Assembly (NCBI RefSeq): GCF_900104955.1
Contig: NZ_FNSI01000001.1
Coordinates: 592,001 to 656,000, forward strand
Direction of reading: 5' to 3'
From: Beijerinckia sp. 28-YEA-48
GTDB lineage: Bacteria > Pseudomonadota > Alphaproteobacteria > Rhizobiales > Beijerinckiaceae
Length of the DNA: 64,000 nt
Below, piece after piece: positions 7,950 to 17,897 of this stretch; position 1 is the first letter of the stretch, and every line of letters begins with the position of its first letter. A program made the position numbers and the translations under genes. The notes below the pieces were generated by a model that worked only from the letters and a program-made list of their open reading frames with translations, was not told where the DNA came from and did no database searches.

Positions 7950-9488
7950 TTAGGCGGCGACGATCGTGCCGAAACCGCGGGCTTGCCGAGTGGCGATGCA
8001 GTTGCGGCCGGCATTCTTGGCTTCGTAGAGGCTGAGGTCGGCGGCTTCGAGCAGTTTGCGCGCATCCCAATTGGTGTCGGCTTTGTCGACTGTCGCCACG
8101 CCGATGCTCAGCGTCAGCATGCCGGTGACGCCATGGCTATGCTGGATCTGCTGTTGGGCGAGGGCATCGCGAATGCGCTCGGCCACCGCACAGGCGCCAT
8201 CGGCATCGGTGTCGGGCAGGATCAAGGCGAATTCCTCGCCGCCATAGCGGGCCGCGACATCGATCTGGCGGCGTGCTTCGGTTTCGATGATACGCGCGAC
8301 GCGGGAGAGCGTGCCGTCGCCAGCGGGATGGCCGTAGTGATCGTTATAGGCTTTGAAATGATCGATATCGATCAACAGGAGCGAGAAGGGCGTGCGCTCG
8401 CGGTGGTGGCGCGCCCATTCCCGTTCGAAGGCGAGGTCGAAACTGCGCCGGTTGGCGAGACCAGTGAGGCTGTCCGTCAGCGACAGATGTTCGAGCTGGC
8501 GAGCGGCTTTCTGCAACGCCAGTTCTGCCTCCCGGCGCCGGTCAAGTTCACTGGAGAAGCGCAACAGCAGAATCGCGGCAAGGGTGAGGAGCAGCACCAT
8601 CGCCAGCACGATGATCATGGCGCGCCATTTCCAATCGGCCAGAATCTCTGACTTGGATTCTGAAATGGCCAGAACGATGGGCAGTTTATCCAGCCGGGCA
8701 TAGGCATAGAGGCGATCTTCGACGGGTGATTTGACTTCGAAGACGCCGCGGCTTTCGCGGGCGACGATTTGCAACAGATCTTTGGCGGGAAGGCTGATCG
8801 TGGTGTCGGCGATGTTCGGCGAGCGCACTAGCAAAGTGCCGTCGGTGCGCAGCAGCAAGACGCTGCCGCGCCGTCCGAGATCAAGCCGGTTCAAGAGGTC
8901 TTGCAGGTAGGACACCTTGAGGGCGCCAGCAACAACCCCGCCAAAGCCACCATCGGCGGCAGTGACGCGCTGGGAGAACATGATGACCCATTCTCCCGTC
9001 GTGCGACGCTGGAACGGCTCGCTGACATAGAGTCCAACATCGTCTCGCTTGGCGTGAACCTCGAAGAAATTTCGATCCTGCAATGTTGCTGTGGCCAATT
9101 CTCCTTCGCCCAGGCCCAAGGCTTCGTTGCGCGAATTCATGATCACGCGCCCGTGCGCGTCGAGGATGGTGATCCCACCGAATTGCGGCGCCAGTGCCGA
9201 CCGATCGAATAGAATCGCGCGCTGAACGGCTGGCGGATAACTGGTGATGTCGAACTTCTCCAGCCCAAAGACGACAGCGTCGAGCGAGAGTTCGAAGGAG
9301 TGAATGAGGCTATCCAGGCTGGTCTCAGCGGTCGAGCGCAGATTGCTCAAATGCAGCTTGGCGCGGTCGACAGCATCGGACCGTTCCTGAATCAGGATGA
9401 GGCCGATCAAGCCGACGAAGCTCGCGAACAGCAAAATCACCGCTATGATAAGCAGTGCTGTTTTACGTAGCTTTGTGAGACGTTCCAT
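7950..9488 (-). CDS. Membrane diguanylate cyclase with periplasmic sensor domain (GGDEF)
   Basis: The 512-residue protein has an N-terminal membrane segment (about 9-33), a periplasmic PDC/Cache-like region (about 35-280), a second membrane segment (about 285-310), a short coiled linker and a GGDEF domain (about 345-500). The active loop reads RYGGEEF, so it should make c-di-GMP from two GTP. The product-inhibition I-site RxxD is present (RQID, five residues before GGEEF). No EAL domain is fused. It is convergent with the extradiol dioxygenase gene and unrelated to it by context; c-di-GMP output could bear on the polysaccharide locus further on, which is only inference. Confidence 0.93.
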   Translation of the reverse strand: MERLTKLRKTALLIIAVILLFASFVGLIGLILIQERSDAVDRAKLHLSNLRSTAETSLDSLIHSFELSLDAVVFGLEKFDITSYPPAVQRAILFDRSALAPQFGGITILDAHGRVIMNSRNEALGLGEGELATATLQDRNFFEVHAKRDDVGLYVSEPFQRRTTGEWVIMFSQRVTAADGGFGGVVAGALKVSYLQDLLNRLDLGRRGSVLLLRTDGTLLVRSPNIADTTISLPAKDLLQIVARESRGVFEVKSPVEDRLYAYARLDKLPIVLAISESKSEILADWKWRAMIIVLAMVLLLTLAAILLLRFSSELDRRREAELALQKAARQLEHLSLTDSLTGLANRRSFDLAFEREWARHHRERTPFSLLLIDIDHFKAYNDHYGHPAGDGTLSRVARIIETEARRQIDVAARYGGEEFALILPDTDADGACAVAERIRDALAQQQIQHSHGVTGMLTLSIGVATVDKADTNWDARKLLEAADLSLYEAKNAGRNCIATRQARGFGTIVAA

Positions 9489-9594
9489 CGGCAGACCTCA
9501 GAACCGTCAACTTAAAGCAATCGCCGCTTGTATAGGTTAAAGGAAATCAACTACGTAAGAACATCGAAAATGAACTGTTACCGCAATGGCCACA

Positions 9595-10191
9595 CTATGC
9601 GGGCTGGCCTGTGCCCGGCAGGGTCAGCGCGGAGGGGTGCTCAAGCAATTCCTTGATGGCTGAAACGAAATCCGTCCGGTCGGCTTCCGATAGCGGACTC
9701 AGCCCATGCATTTCAAGTCCACGCAGGCCCTCGACGGCTAGCCAAGCGAGCAGGACCGCCTGGGGGTTCTCCGCGTCAGCCATGAGCTGGCCGTAGGATT
9801 CCTCAATGGTGTGACGGACGGGAGACAAAAGTTCGCGCCTTTCGGCCGAGGCCGCCAGAATTCCCAGGGCCAGATCTTCGGTTTCCGGCTCCTGCAGCTC
9901 CAAAAGCACGGTCGTCACCACGCGCGCTTCAAGATTTGGCCCAGATTTCAACGTACTGCGCAGATGGTTCTTGCGCGCGCAGACTTCGTCGACGATTCGC
10001 TGGATCATGCCCTGGAGCAGGGCATCCTTGGAGGGGAAATTATATAAGAGTCCGCCTTTGCTGACTCCCGCGCGCTGGGCCACAGCGTCGAGGGTGAGCC
10101 GGCCCGCGCCAACCTCCCGGATGATCTGGGCGGCGGCGTCGAGTATTTTTGTGCGCGAGTTGATACGCTTAGCGGTGGGAAAAGGTGGCAT
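9595..10191 (-). CDS. TetR-family transcriptional repressor of the adjacent RND pump
   Basis: The 198-residue protein has the N-terminal TetR helix-turn-helix (TLDAVAQRAGVSKGGLLYNFPSK split over residues about 33-56), followed by an all-helical ligand domain. AAGGGA precedes the ATG at 10191. It is divergent from an RND adaptor-pump pair, the standard arrangement for a local repressor (AcrR/NalC type). A 16-base palindrome at 10208-10223, between the two genes and inside a plausible promoter for the pump, is the likely operator and would also allow autoregulation. Confidence 0.92.
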   Translation of the reverse strand: MPPFPTAKRINSRTKILDAAAQIIREVGAGRLTLDAVAQRAGVSKGGLLYNFPSKDALLQGMIQRIVDEVCARKNHLRSTLKSGPNLEARVVTTVLLELQEPETEDLALGILAASAERRELLSPVRHTIEESYGQLMADAENPQAVLLAWLAVEGLRGLEMHGLSPLSEADRTDFVSAIKELLEHPSALTLPGTGQPA

Positions 10192-10198
10192 CGGTCCC

Positions 10199-10227
10199 TT
10201 GTGGCTTTACCGTCCGGTCGGTATAGG
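10199..10227 (+). promoter_or_regulatory. Candidate promoter of the RND pump operon
   Basis: A -35-like TTGTGG (10199-10204) and -10-like TATAGG (10222-10227) are separated by 17 bases. The spacer is almost filled by the palindrome at 10208-10223, so a bound TetR protein would block RNA polymerase. The match to consensus is moderate. Confidence 0.45.
10208..10223. promoter_or_regulatory. Candidate TetR operator palindrome
   Basis: TACCGtCCGGtCGGTA is symmetric at 14 of 16 positions. It lies 17 bases upstream of the tetR start and about 77 bases upstream of the adaptor gene. Its length, symmetry and position suit a TetR dimer site. Confidence 0.6.
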
Positions 10228-10299
10228 AACCGCTCTGTGCTCGGTCAATAACGTTCCTGTCCAATCAAATTCAACGTTACCTCTGGAGTTGCGACGGCT

Positions 10300-11433
10300 A
10301 TGAAGCGGCGTCTTGTTGTATCCGCGGTTTTCCTCCTTGTAGCGCTGACCTGCGGCGGGCTGATCTGGTTCAACTTCTTCAAAGCGAAGATGATCGCCCA
10401 ATTCTTCGCCAATATGCAGCCGCCGGCCCAGGTGGTGGCGACGGCTAAAGTCGACCGGAGTGCCTGGAATCCGGTCATTCCGGCCATTGGTACGGGCCGC
10501 GCGTGGAACGGCGTCGATCTGGCGGTACAGGTCCCCGGCGTTCTCAAGAAAATCAACTTCAAACCGAACCAGCGCTATAATCAGGGCGATCTGCTGCTCC
10601 AGGTTGACGACACGGTCGATCAGGCAGACTTGGCCAATGCGCTGGCGTCCGTGAAGCTCTATGAAGCCAATTACGAGCGTTCCAAGACCCTGTCTAATCG
10701 CGGTTTCGCTTCGGATGCGACCCTCGATCAGGTGGCTTCGCAACTGGCGACGGCCCGTGCTCAAGAAGCGCGCGCTCGCGCCGTTATCGATCTGAAGGCT
10801 CTGAAGGCGCCGTTCCCCGGCGTGATCGGCATTTCGCGCGTCGATGAAGGGCAATATCTGCAGGCTGGCACCAGCGTCGCGACCTTCCAGAATCTTGATT
10901 CGATGAGGATCGACTTTACCGTTCCGGAACAATCGGCGGAGCAAGTGAAGCTCGGGCAGCAGGTTCGCGTCGGCACCAAGGAAGGCGATCTTCCCTATAT
11001 GTCCAAGGTCATTGGTATCGATCCGAAAGTCGATCCGAAGACGCGGCTCGTCTCCGTGCAGTCGCTGATCGAGGACAATCGCAAGATCGGCATTCTGCCG
11101 GGCCAGTTCTTGCAGGTTGAAGTGGTGTTGCCGGAGCAACCCAATGTTCTGACGGCGCCGCAGACAGCGGTCGTGACCTCGCTCTATGGCGACTACGTCT
11201 TTGCTGTCGTCGAAGAAGATAAGAACGGCCAGAAACAGCTGACAGCGCGTCAGATGTTCGTGAAGACCGGACGTCGGCAGCGTGGATCGATCGAAATCAT
11301 TTCGGGAATCGAGCCCGGACAGCAGGTGGTTGCGGCCGGTCAGAACAAGATCCAGTCGGGAGCGCCGATCAAGATCGACAACTCCGTCGACGTGACCAAG
11401 TTCAATCCTGACTCCTTGCAGTCAGCAAAGTAG
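10300..11433 (+). CDS. RND efflux periplasmic adaptor (MFP/HlyD family)
   Basis: The 377-residue protein has an N-terminal membrane anchor or signal (VVSAVFLLVALTCGGLIWF), a biotinyl-lipoyl split domain (VPGVLKKINFKPNQ ... LKAPFPGVIG), a short alpha-hairpin (about 120-160) and beta-barrel domains. It bridges an inner-membrane RND pump to an outer-membrane channel. The pump gene starts 8 bases after its stop, so the pair is one operon. No TolC/OprM-type channel is encoded here; an unlinked one is needed. Repression by the divergent TetR is inferred. Confidence 0.93.
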   Translation: MKRRLVVSAVFLLVALTCGGLIWFNFFKAKMIAQFFANMQPPAQVVATAKVDRSAWNPVIPAIGTGRAWNGVDLAVQVPGVLKKINFKPNQRYNQGDLLLQVDDTVDQADLANALASVKLYEANYERSKTLSNRGFASDATLDQVASQLATARAQEARARAVIDLKALKAPFPGVIGISRVDEGQYLQAGTSVATFQNLDSMRIDFTVPEQSAEQVKLGQQVRVGTKEGDLPYMSKVIGIDPKVDPKTRLVSVQSLIEDNRKIGILPGQFLQVEVVLPEQPNVLTAPQTAVVTSLYGDYVFAVVEEDKNGQKQLTARQMFVKTGRRQRGSIEIISGIEPGQQVVAAGQNKIQSGAPIKIDNSVDVTKFNPDSLQSAK

Positions 11434-11440
11434 GCCCAGC

Positions 11441-14400
11441 ATGAGCCCGATCGAACTTTTTATTCGCCGTCCGGTTCTGGCGACGGTCGTCAGCCTTCTC
11501 ATCCTGCTGCTGGGCGCACAGGGGTTGAAGAGCGTTCAGATTCGCCAATATCCCGAAATCAAGGAAACGACGGTCACGATCACCACGGCTTACGTGGGCG
11601 CGAGCGCCGACCTGATGCAGGGCTTCATCAGTAATCCGATCGCCAAAGCGGTATCGAGCGCGGAAGGCGTCGACTATGTGACGTCGTTGAGCCGGCTTGG
11701 TACCAGCACGGTGTCGGTGCGTATGCGCCTCAACACCGATCCCAATGCGGCGCTGACGGAGGTGATCGCCAAGGTTCAGCAGGTGCGGGCCTTGTTGCCG
11801 CCCGACGCACTCGATCCCGTGGTGGTGAAGGGCACCGGCCAGACCTTCGCGCTGATGTATCTGACCTTCGCCTCGACGGAGATGAATCCCGAAGAAGTGT
11901 CGGAATATCTGACGCGCGTCGTGCAGCCACGCTTCGCGACGCTGCAGGGCGTTGGCTCCGCCGACATCCTTGGCGGCCGCGACTTCTCCATGCGCGTTTG
12001 GCTTGATCCCGTGCGTCTGGCTTCGCTGGGCGTCACCGCCACCGACGCGGTCTCGGCGATCAACACGAGCAATTTCCTCGCCGCGCCGGGCAAGACCCAG
12101 AACGAATATGTCGCCTATGCGCTGCAAATGCAGTCGACCTTCCAGACACCGGAAGCCTTTGGCGCGCTCCCGGTTCGCTCCGATGGCGACAAGGTGATCC
12201 GTCTGCGTGATGTGGCTGACATCAGCCTCGGGCCGCGCAGCATCGATGTGCGCGTCGCCTTCAACGGCAAAGAAGGCACGTTCATCGGCATCGTGCCGTC
12301 GCCGTCAGCCAACCCGCTCGACGTGGCGAAGGAAGTCACGCGCTCGATCAACGAAATTAAGAGCACCTTGCCGAAAGGCATGTCGGTCGAAATCGTCTAT
12401 GATGCTTCAAGCTTCATTTCGGCATCAATCTATGAAGTGTTCAAGACCATTGGCGAAGCGGCGCTCATCGTCGTTTTCGTCATTCTCTTGTTCCTGGGAT
12501 CGTTTCGATCGGTTCTGATCCCGATCGTGACCATCCCGCTGTCGCTGGTCGGCGTCTGTTTCGTCCTTTTCTTATTGGGATATTCGATCAATCTGCTCAC
12601 CCTTCTGGCCATGGTGCTGGCGATCGGCCTTGTCGTCGACGACTCGATCGTCGTCGTCGAGAATATCCATCGCCATATCGAGGAAGGCTTGACGCCGGTT
12701 GACGCGGCGATCGTCGGTATGAAGGAAATTTTCGTACCAATCGTTTCGATGACGATCACGCTGGCGGCGGTCTACGCGCCGATCGGCTTCGTGCAAGGCC
12801 TGACCGGTTCGCTCTTCCGAGAGTTTGCCTTCACGCTGGCCGGCGCCGTGATCATATCTGGCATCATCGCCGTTACTTTGTCGCCGATGATGTCGTCGCG
12901 CTTGCTGAAGGCGCATAGCGCTGGCGTTCAGACCGGCTTTGCTGGGACAGTGGATCGTTATTTCACCAAGCTGGAAAGCTGGTATGCGCGCCGCCTCGCG
13001 GGCTCGCTGGTCTACCGCTGGGTGACATTGGCGATGGTCGGCATCCTCTTGGGGACGACCGCTTTCTTGTTCATGAAGACGCCATCCGAGTTGGCGCCGG
13101 AGGAAGATCAAGGCGCCTATTTCGGTCTTGCTCTCACCCCGCCTTACGCGACGGTCAATTACACGGCTGCTTTCGCGGAAAGCCTGCTGCGGCCGTTCGA
13201 GCGTATTCCGGAGGTAGATGCGACCTTCTTGATCTCGGGTATCAATGGCGATGGCAGTGGCTTCATCGGCTACAAGCTGAAGGAATGGAGCCAGCGCACG
13301 CGTAAAGGTCCGGCGATCAAGCAGGACATCCAGACCATGTTGAACGAGAACCCCGGTATCCAGGCGTTCGTGTTCGCACCGCCGTCGTTGCCTGGCTCGA
13401 GCGGTGGTCTGCCGATCCAATATGTGCTGCGCACCACCAACGATCCGTCGCAGGCCTATGAAGTGGCCGAGCAGGTTCGCCTGAAGGCGATGGCCACCGG
13501 CAAGTTCATCGTCGTGCAGAACTCGGTGACCTATCAGACGCCACGGGCGCGTATCATCGTCGATCGCGACCGTGCTGCGGCACTCGGCGTGCAGGTGCGC
13601 GAAATCGGCAATACGCTCAACGCCCTGGTCGGCAACGTGTTGACGGCGCGCTTCGACCGCGATAACCGCAGCTACGACGTGGTGACCCAGGTCGAGCAGA
13701 TCGATCGTCTCAATCCGGAGCAACTCGGGACTTATTATGTCCGGTCCGCGAGTGGCACGATGGTGCCTCTGTCGGCGCTCATCACCGTGCGGACGGATGC
13801 TTCCCCGGCGGCGATCGAGCAGTTCAACCAGCTCAACTCGGCGACGCTCTCGGCCTTGCCTTTGCCTGGCTTGACGACTTCCGAAGGTCTGGCGACGTTG
13901 CAGCAGATCGCTCGCGAAATCATGCCGACCGGCTTCTACGAGGATTATGCTGGCCAGTCCCGTCTGGAGGTGCAGGAAGGCAGTTCGCTGCTGATCACCT
14001 TCGCGCTGGCCATCATCATCATCTACCTGGTGCTGGCGGCGCAGTTCGAGAGCTTCCGCGATCCTTTCATCATCATGATGTCGGTGCCGCTGTCGGTGTT
14101 CGGGGCGATGGTCTTCCTCAATTTGGGGCTTGCCACGTTGAACATCTACACGCAGGTGGGTCTCATCACCCTCGTCGGGCTGATCACCAAGCACGGTATT
14201 CTACTGGTGGAGTTCGCGAACGAGTTCAAGCATAAGCACCGCGTCTCGAACATGCAGGCGATCCAGGAAGCGGCACGTGTCCGTCTCCGGCCGATCCTGA
14301 TGACGACGGCGGCCATGGTGCTTGGCGTCGCGCCGCTCATCTATGCCTCGGGGGCGGGCGCGGCGGCGCGCTTCTCCATGGGCCTGGTGATCGCGTCGGG

Positions 14401-14524
14401 CATGTCCATCGGCACGATCTTCACGCTATTCGTGGTGCCGATGTTCTACACCTTCATCGCCCGCGAATTGCCGGCGGAGGAATTGCGCAAGGGGCCGTTG
14501 GCCGATCCGGCCCCGGCGCATTGA
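11441..14524 (+). CDS. RND multidrug efflux pump, HAE1 family (AcrB/MexB-like)
   Basis: The 1027-residue size, 12 predicted membrane segments and two large periplasmic loops are typical of AcrB-type proton/drug antiporters. The proton-relay acid pair is present in TM4 (GLVVDDSIVVVENIHRH). The N-terminus (SPIELFIRRPVLATVVS) and C-terminal GLITKHGILLVEFANE segment are standard. It acts with the upstream adaptor. A hairpin at 14531-14565 separates it from the convergent PPK2 gene. The natural substrates are unknown. Confidence 0.96.
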   Translation: MSPIELFIRRPVLATVVSLLILLLGAQGLKSVQIRQYPEIKETTVTITTAYVGASADLMQGFISNPIAKAVSSAEGVDYVTSLSRLGTSTVSVRMRLNTDPNAALTEVIAKVQQVRALLPPDALDPVVVKGTGQTFALMYLTFASTEMNPEEVSEYLTRVVQPRFATLQGVGSADILGGRDFSMRVWLDPVRLASLGVTATDAVSAINTSNFLAAPGKTQNEYVAYALQMQSTFQTPEAFGALPVRSDGDKVIRLRDVADISLGPRSIDVRVAFNGKEGTFIGIVPSPSANPLDVAKEVTRSINEIKSTLPKGMSVEIVYDASSFISASIYEVFKTIGEAALIVVFVILLFLGSFRSVLIPIVTIPLSLVGVCFVLFLLGYSINLLTLLAMVLAIGLVVDDSIVVVENIHRHIEEGLTPVDAAIVGMKEIFVPIVSMTITLAAVYAPIGFVQGLTGSLFREFAFTLAGAVIISGIIAVTLSPMMSSRLLKAHSAGVQTGFAGTVDRYFTKLESWYARRLAGSLVYRWVTLAMVGILLGTTAFLFMKTPSELAPEEDQGAYFGLALTPPYATVNYTAAFAESLLRPFERIPEVDATFLISGINGDGSGFIGYKLKEWSQRTRKGPAIKQDIQTMLNENPGIQAFVFAPPSLPGSSGGLPIQYVLRTTNDPSQAYEVAEQVRLKAMATGKFIVVQNSVTYQTPRARIIVDRDRAAALGVQVREIGNTLNALVGNVLTARFDRDNRSYDVVTQVEQIDRLNPEQLGTYYVRSASGTMVPLSALITVRTDASPAAIEQFNQLNSATLSALPLPGLTTSEGLATLQQIAREIMPTGFYEDYAGQSRLEVQEGSSLLITFALAIIIIYLVLAAQFESFRDPFIIMMSVPLSVFGAMVFLNLGLATLNIYTQVGLITLVGLITKHGILLVEFANEFKHKHRVSNMQAIQEAARVRLRPILMTTAAMVLGVAPLIYASGAGAAARFSMGLVIASGMSIGTIFTLFVVPMFYTFIARELPAEELRKGPLADPAPAH

Positions 14525-14532
14525 GATAAGGG

Positions 14533-14563
14533 AGCCGTCAGTCGATCTTAAAGTCTGACGGCT
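14533..14563. terminator. Shared terminator hairpin between RND pump and PPK2
   Basis: AGCCGTCAG and CTGACGGCT form a perfect 9-bp stem around a 13-base loop. It lies directly after the pump stop and covers the last codons and stop of the convergent PPK2 gene, so it could terminate both. Confidence 0.55.
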
Positions 14564-15362
14564 TCCACGGCATTTTGGGATATTTCAGACCCATATTTTC
14601 CAGCGTATCGCGGACGATAGCGGCGATGATCACGTTGCGCGCCCATTTGCGGTCGGCTGGTACGACATACCAGGGTGCGTGCTTGGTCGAGCAGCGCGCC
14701 AGCGCCACTTCATAGGCAGCCTGATAATCGTCCCACAATCCACGGTCTTCGAGATCGGCTGGATTGAATTTCCAATTCTTGGTCGGATCGTCGAGGCGGT
14801 CCCGCAGGCGTTCGCCTTGTTCCTTCTTGGAAATATGCAGCATGAATTTCAGCACCGTGGTGCCGCTTTCAACCAGCAGTTTCTCAAACGCATTGATCTG
14901 ATCGTAGCGCTGCTCGATGATCTCCTTCGGCGCCAGCTTGCGGACTTTCCCGATCAGCACGTCTTCATAGTGAGAGCGGTTGAAAATGCCGATCGAGCCG
15001 CGACGCGGGCACGCCGCATGCACGCGCCACAGGAAGTCATGCGACAACTCAAGATCGTTCGGCTTCTTGAAGCCGTTGACCGACATGCCGAGCGGGCTTG
15101 TCTTCGAGAATACGGCGCGGATCGTTCCGTCCTTGCCGCTTGTGTCCGTCCCCTGGAGGATGACGAGGAGCGACTTGCTGCCGTCCGAGAACATATGGTC
15201 CTGCAGCGCGTCGATCGCGACAACATCCTCATCGAAACGCGCTCGGGCGTCCTTTTCGGGCCCAAGAAAATCGACATCGCGCTGGTCGATTTTCTTTAGA
15301 GCCGGCTTGGTGCCGGGTTTGACACGTATCTGCTCGGTGATCTTGTCGGCGAACTTTGACAT
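14538..15362 (-). CDS. Polyphosphate kinase 2 family protein (PPK2)
   Basis: The 274-residue protein is a single-domain PPK2. It has the Walker A-like GTDTSGKDGT near residue 73, the RSHYEDVLIGKV segment, and the lid/Walker B region (KFMLHISKKEQGERL). The family transfers phosphate between polyphosphate and nucleotides, usually NDP or NMP phosphorylation in this clade. The ATG at 15362 has GAGGAGG just upstream; the longer start at 15395 would overlap the end of maeB. It follows maeB by 17 bases on the same strand, so co-transcription is likely and would couple carbon and phosphate energy metabolism. Confidence 0.92.
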   Translation of the reverse strand: MSKFADKITEQIRVKPGTKPALKKIDQRDVDFLGPEKDARARFDEDVVAIDALQDHMFSDGSKSLLVILQGTDTSGKDGTIRAVFSKTSPLGMSVNGFKKPNDLELSHDFLWRVHAACPRRGSIGIFNRSHYEDVLIGKVRKLAPKEIIEQRYDQINAFEKLLVESGTTVLKFMLHISKKEQGERLRDRLDDPTKNWKFNPADLEDRGLWDDYQAAYEVALARCSTKHAPWYVVPADRKWARNVIIAAIVRDTLENMGLKYPKMPWKPSDFKID

Positions 15363-15379
15363 AACAGCCTCCTCGTCGA

Positions 15380-17677
15380 TCAAGCGGGGTCCCAACGGTC
15401 TTGTGCCTGAGCTTCGCCGACGGCGATGGCCGTCATATTGACGATGCCCCGCACGGTGACCGAGGGCGTCAGGATATGAGCGGGCTTGGCCGTGCCCATC
15501 AGGATCGGGCCGACGGGCAGGGCGTCAGCCAGCACCTTGACCAGCTGAAAGCCGATGTTGGCTGCTTCAAGCGAAGGGAAGAGTAGAACATTGGCTTCGC
15601 CCTTGAGGCGCGAGTTCGGCAGCACATGGTCGCGGATGGCCTGCGACAAAGCACTGTCCGCCTGCATTTCGCCGTCGACTTCGAGTTCGGGCGTCGCGTG
15701 GCGGATCATGCCGAGGGCCTCGCGCATTTTCAGCGCGCCGGGTGAGTTGAGCCCGCCGAAATCGCTGTCGGCGAGCAGGGCCATTTTTGGCTTCAGGCCA
15801 AAGCGCTTCACATGTTCGGCCACTTGGAGCGCCATCGCCGCGATCTCGTTGGCGGAGGGATTAGCCGTCACATGGGTGTCGGCGAAGAAGAAATGGCCGC
15901 GCGACGTGATCAGGAGAGAGAGTGCTGCCATGGCGCGGGCGCCCGGCGCCAGGCCGATGATATCGCGGATGAGGCGCAAGCGCGTATCGAACCGGCCTTC
16001 GAGGCCACACAGCATGGCGTCGGCATCGCCGCGCTGCACGGCCAGCGCGCCGATGACGGTCATGTTGGTGCGCACCATATTGCGCGCCGCATCGGGCGTG
16101 ATGCCTTTACGTCCGGCGATCTGCTGCAAGGTTTGCACATAGTCGCGGTAGCGATGGTCATCCTCTGGATTGATGACTTCGAAGTCGCGACCGGCAACGA
16201 TGGACAGGCCGAACCGTTTGATGCGGCTTTCGATCACCTGCGGGCGGCCGACCAGGATTGGCACCGCCATGCGCTCTTCGAGAACCGCCTGGGTGGCGCG
16301 CAACACGCGCTCATCCTCGCCATCGCAATAGATGACGCGGCGGGGATCTTCCTTCGCCTGGGCGAAGATCGGCTTCATGATGAAGCCGGAGCGGAAGACG
16401 AAGCGGTTGAGGCTGTCCTCGTAGGCGTTGAAATCGGTGATCGGCTTGCGGGCGACGCCGCTGGCCATGGCCGCCTTGGCGACGGCAGGCGCGATGCGCA
16501 GGATGAGACGCGGGTCGAACGGCGAGGGGATCAGCGAGGCCGAACCGAAGAGCGGCGCGGAGCCGCCATAGGCCTTGGCGACGACGTCGGAGGGGGCTTC
16601 ACGGGCGAGCTGGGCGATGGCCTCGACCGCTGCGAGCTTCATTTCCTCGTTGATCGCCGAGGCCGACACGTCGAGTGCGCCACGGAAGATGTAGGGGAAA
16701 CACAGGACGTTGTTGACCTGGTTGGGATAGTCAGAGCGGCCGGTGCAGATCATCGCATCGGGGCGCGCTTCCTTGGCGACTTCCGGCATGATCTCGGGTG
16801 TCGGATTGGCGAGCGCCATGATCAGCGGCTTCTCGGCCATGGCCTTCAACATCTCTGGCTTCAACACGCCAGCGGCAGAGAGGCCCAAAAATACGTCGGC
16901 GCCAGGAATGACATCGGCGAGGGTGCGCGCCTTGGTGTCTTGCGCATAGACCTCTTTCCAGCGGTCCATCAGGGTGTTGCGGCCCTTGTAGACGACGCCG
17001 TCGATGTCGCTGACGAAAATATTGCTGCGCGTGGCGCCAAGGGCAACGAGAAGATTGAGGCAGGCGAGCGCTGCAGCGCCAGCGCCAGAGCAGACAATCT
17101 TCACATCGCCGATTTTCTTGCCGGCCAGTTCCAGCGCATTGCGGACGGCGGCGGCGACGATGATGGCGGTGCCGTGCTGGTCGTCATGGAAGACGGGGAT
17201 CGCCATGCGCGCGCGCAGCTTTTCCTCGACCTCGAAACATTCCGGGCCCTTGATATCTTCAAGGTTGATGCCGCCAAAGGTCGGCTCAAGGGCTGCGATC
17301 ACATCGACCAGGCGGTCGACGTTCTTTTCCGCCACTTCGATGTCGAACACATCGATGCCAGCGAATTTCTTGAACAGAACCGCCTTGCCTTCCATGACGG
17401 GCTTGGAGGCGAGGGGGCCGATATCGCCCAGGCCAAGCACGGCCGTGCCATTGGTGATCACGGCGACGAGATTCTGGCGGATGGTGAGGTTGGCGGCCTC
17501 GGCTTCGTCGGCAACGATCGCCTCGCAGGCGACGGCGACGCCAGGGGAATAGGCCAGTGCCAAGTCGCGCTGGTTGCCCAGGGGCTTGGTGGCTTGGACC
17601 TCGAGTTTTCCAGGTTTCGGTAAGCGGTGATAGACGAGCGCGCCGGTGCGCAGGTCGTCGGAAATGTTGTTCGCCAT
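15380..17677 (-). CDS. maeB: NADP-dependent malic enzyme with phosphotransacetylase-like C-terminus
   Basis: The 765-residue product has the MaeB architecture: N-terminal malic domain (YSPGVA, about 1-160), NAD(P)-binding domain ([11 protein letters not shown], about 165-420) and a C-terminal phosphate acetyl/butyryltransferase domain (about 430-765) that in characterised MaeB proteins is regulatory (acetyl-CoA sensing) rather than catalytic. It decarboxylates malate to pyruvate with NADP+. It heads a short minus-strand unit with PPK2. The upstream 220 bases hold two palindromic elements of a type common in Hyphomicrobiales intergenic regions. Confidence 0.96.
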   Translation of the reverse strand: MANNISDDLRTGALVYHRLPKPGKLEVQATKPLGNQRDLALAYSPGVAVACEAIVADEAEAANLTIRQNLVAVITNGTAVLGLGDIGPLASKPVMEGKAVLFKKFAGIDVFDIEVAEKNVDRLVDVIAALEPTFGGINLEDIKGPECFEVEEKLRARMAIPVFHDDQHGTAIIVAAAVRNALELAGKKIGDVKIVCSGAGAAALACLNLLVALGATRSNIFVSDIDGVVYKGRNTLMDRWKEVYAQDTKARTLADVIPGADVFLGLSAAGVLKPEMLKAMAEKPLIMALANPTPEIMPEVAKEARPDAMICTGRSDYPNQVNNVLCFPYIFRGALDVSASAINEEMKLAAVEAIAQLAREAPSDVVAKAYGGSAPLFGSASLIPSPFDPRLILRIAPAVAKAAMASGVARKPITDFNAYEDSLNRFVFRSGFIMKPIFAQAKEDPRRVIYCDGEDERVLRATQAVLEERMAVPILVGRPQVIESRIKRFGLSIVAGRDFEVINPEDDHRYRDYVQTLQQIAGRKGITPDAARNMVRTNMTVIGALAVQRGDADAMLCGLEGRFDTRLRLIRDIIGLAPGARAMAALSLLITSRGHFFFADTHVTANPSANEIAAMALQVAEHVKRFGLKPKMALLADSDFGGLNSPGALKMREALGMIRHATPELEVDGEMQADSALSQAIRDHVLPNSRLKGEANVLLFPSLEAANIGFQLVKVLADALPVGPILMGTAKPAHILTPSVTVRGIVNMTAIAVGEAQAQDRWDPA

Positions 17678-17699
17678 GGTCTCCTCATGCGCCGCTTTT

Positions 17700-17719
17700 G
17701 ATCGCGGTAAAACGCGATC
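17700..17719. repeat. Short palindrome upstream of maeB
   Basis: GATCGCG and CGCGATC pair perfectly around a 6-base loop (GTAAAA), 22 bases upstream of the maeB start. The AAACGCGAT core is shared with the larger palindromes at 26852 and 52483, so it may be a related or decayed copy. Confidence 0.45.
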
Positions 17720-17731
17720 GATTCCATCGTG

Positions 17732-17783
17732 TAGAGCGGGATTTTCCGCGAAGAATCGGTACCCGCTTTTCGCATCCCGCCCT
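17732..17783. repeat. Nested palindromic intergenic element (Hyphomicrobiales-type)
   Basis: An outer stem GCGGGAT/ATCCCGC (17736-17742 with 17774-17780) encloses an inner GCGAA/TTCGC pairing around an AATCGGTACCCGC centre. The design (TAGAGC...CGGT...CGC) resembles the dispersed intergenic palindromes known from Rhizobiales. It lies in the maeB upstream region. Confidence 0.45.
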
Positions 17784-17897
17784 GGCGGCTGCGGGCGCAG
17801 TTAAGGCGAGGTGGGCCGGAGGTACAAGGCCTCTTTTCAAACGCGGGTTTGAGGTGGCCGAAGGGAGGATTCTCGGAAGGTTATATAAAACAGCTGT

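Noticed and set aside
12572-14194. 540-codon minus-strand open frame opposite the RND pump
   Set aside because: Composition is His/Arg/Gln-rich and there is no ribosome site; it is a shadow of the AcrB-like gene.
15812-17623. 603-codon plus-strand open frame opposite maeB
   Set aside because: It is an antisense shadow of a clear MaeB protein, with low-complexity Gly/Asp/Arg composition and no family signature.
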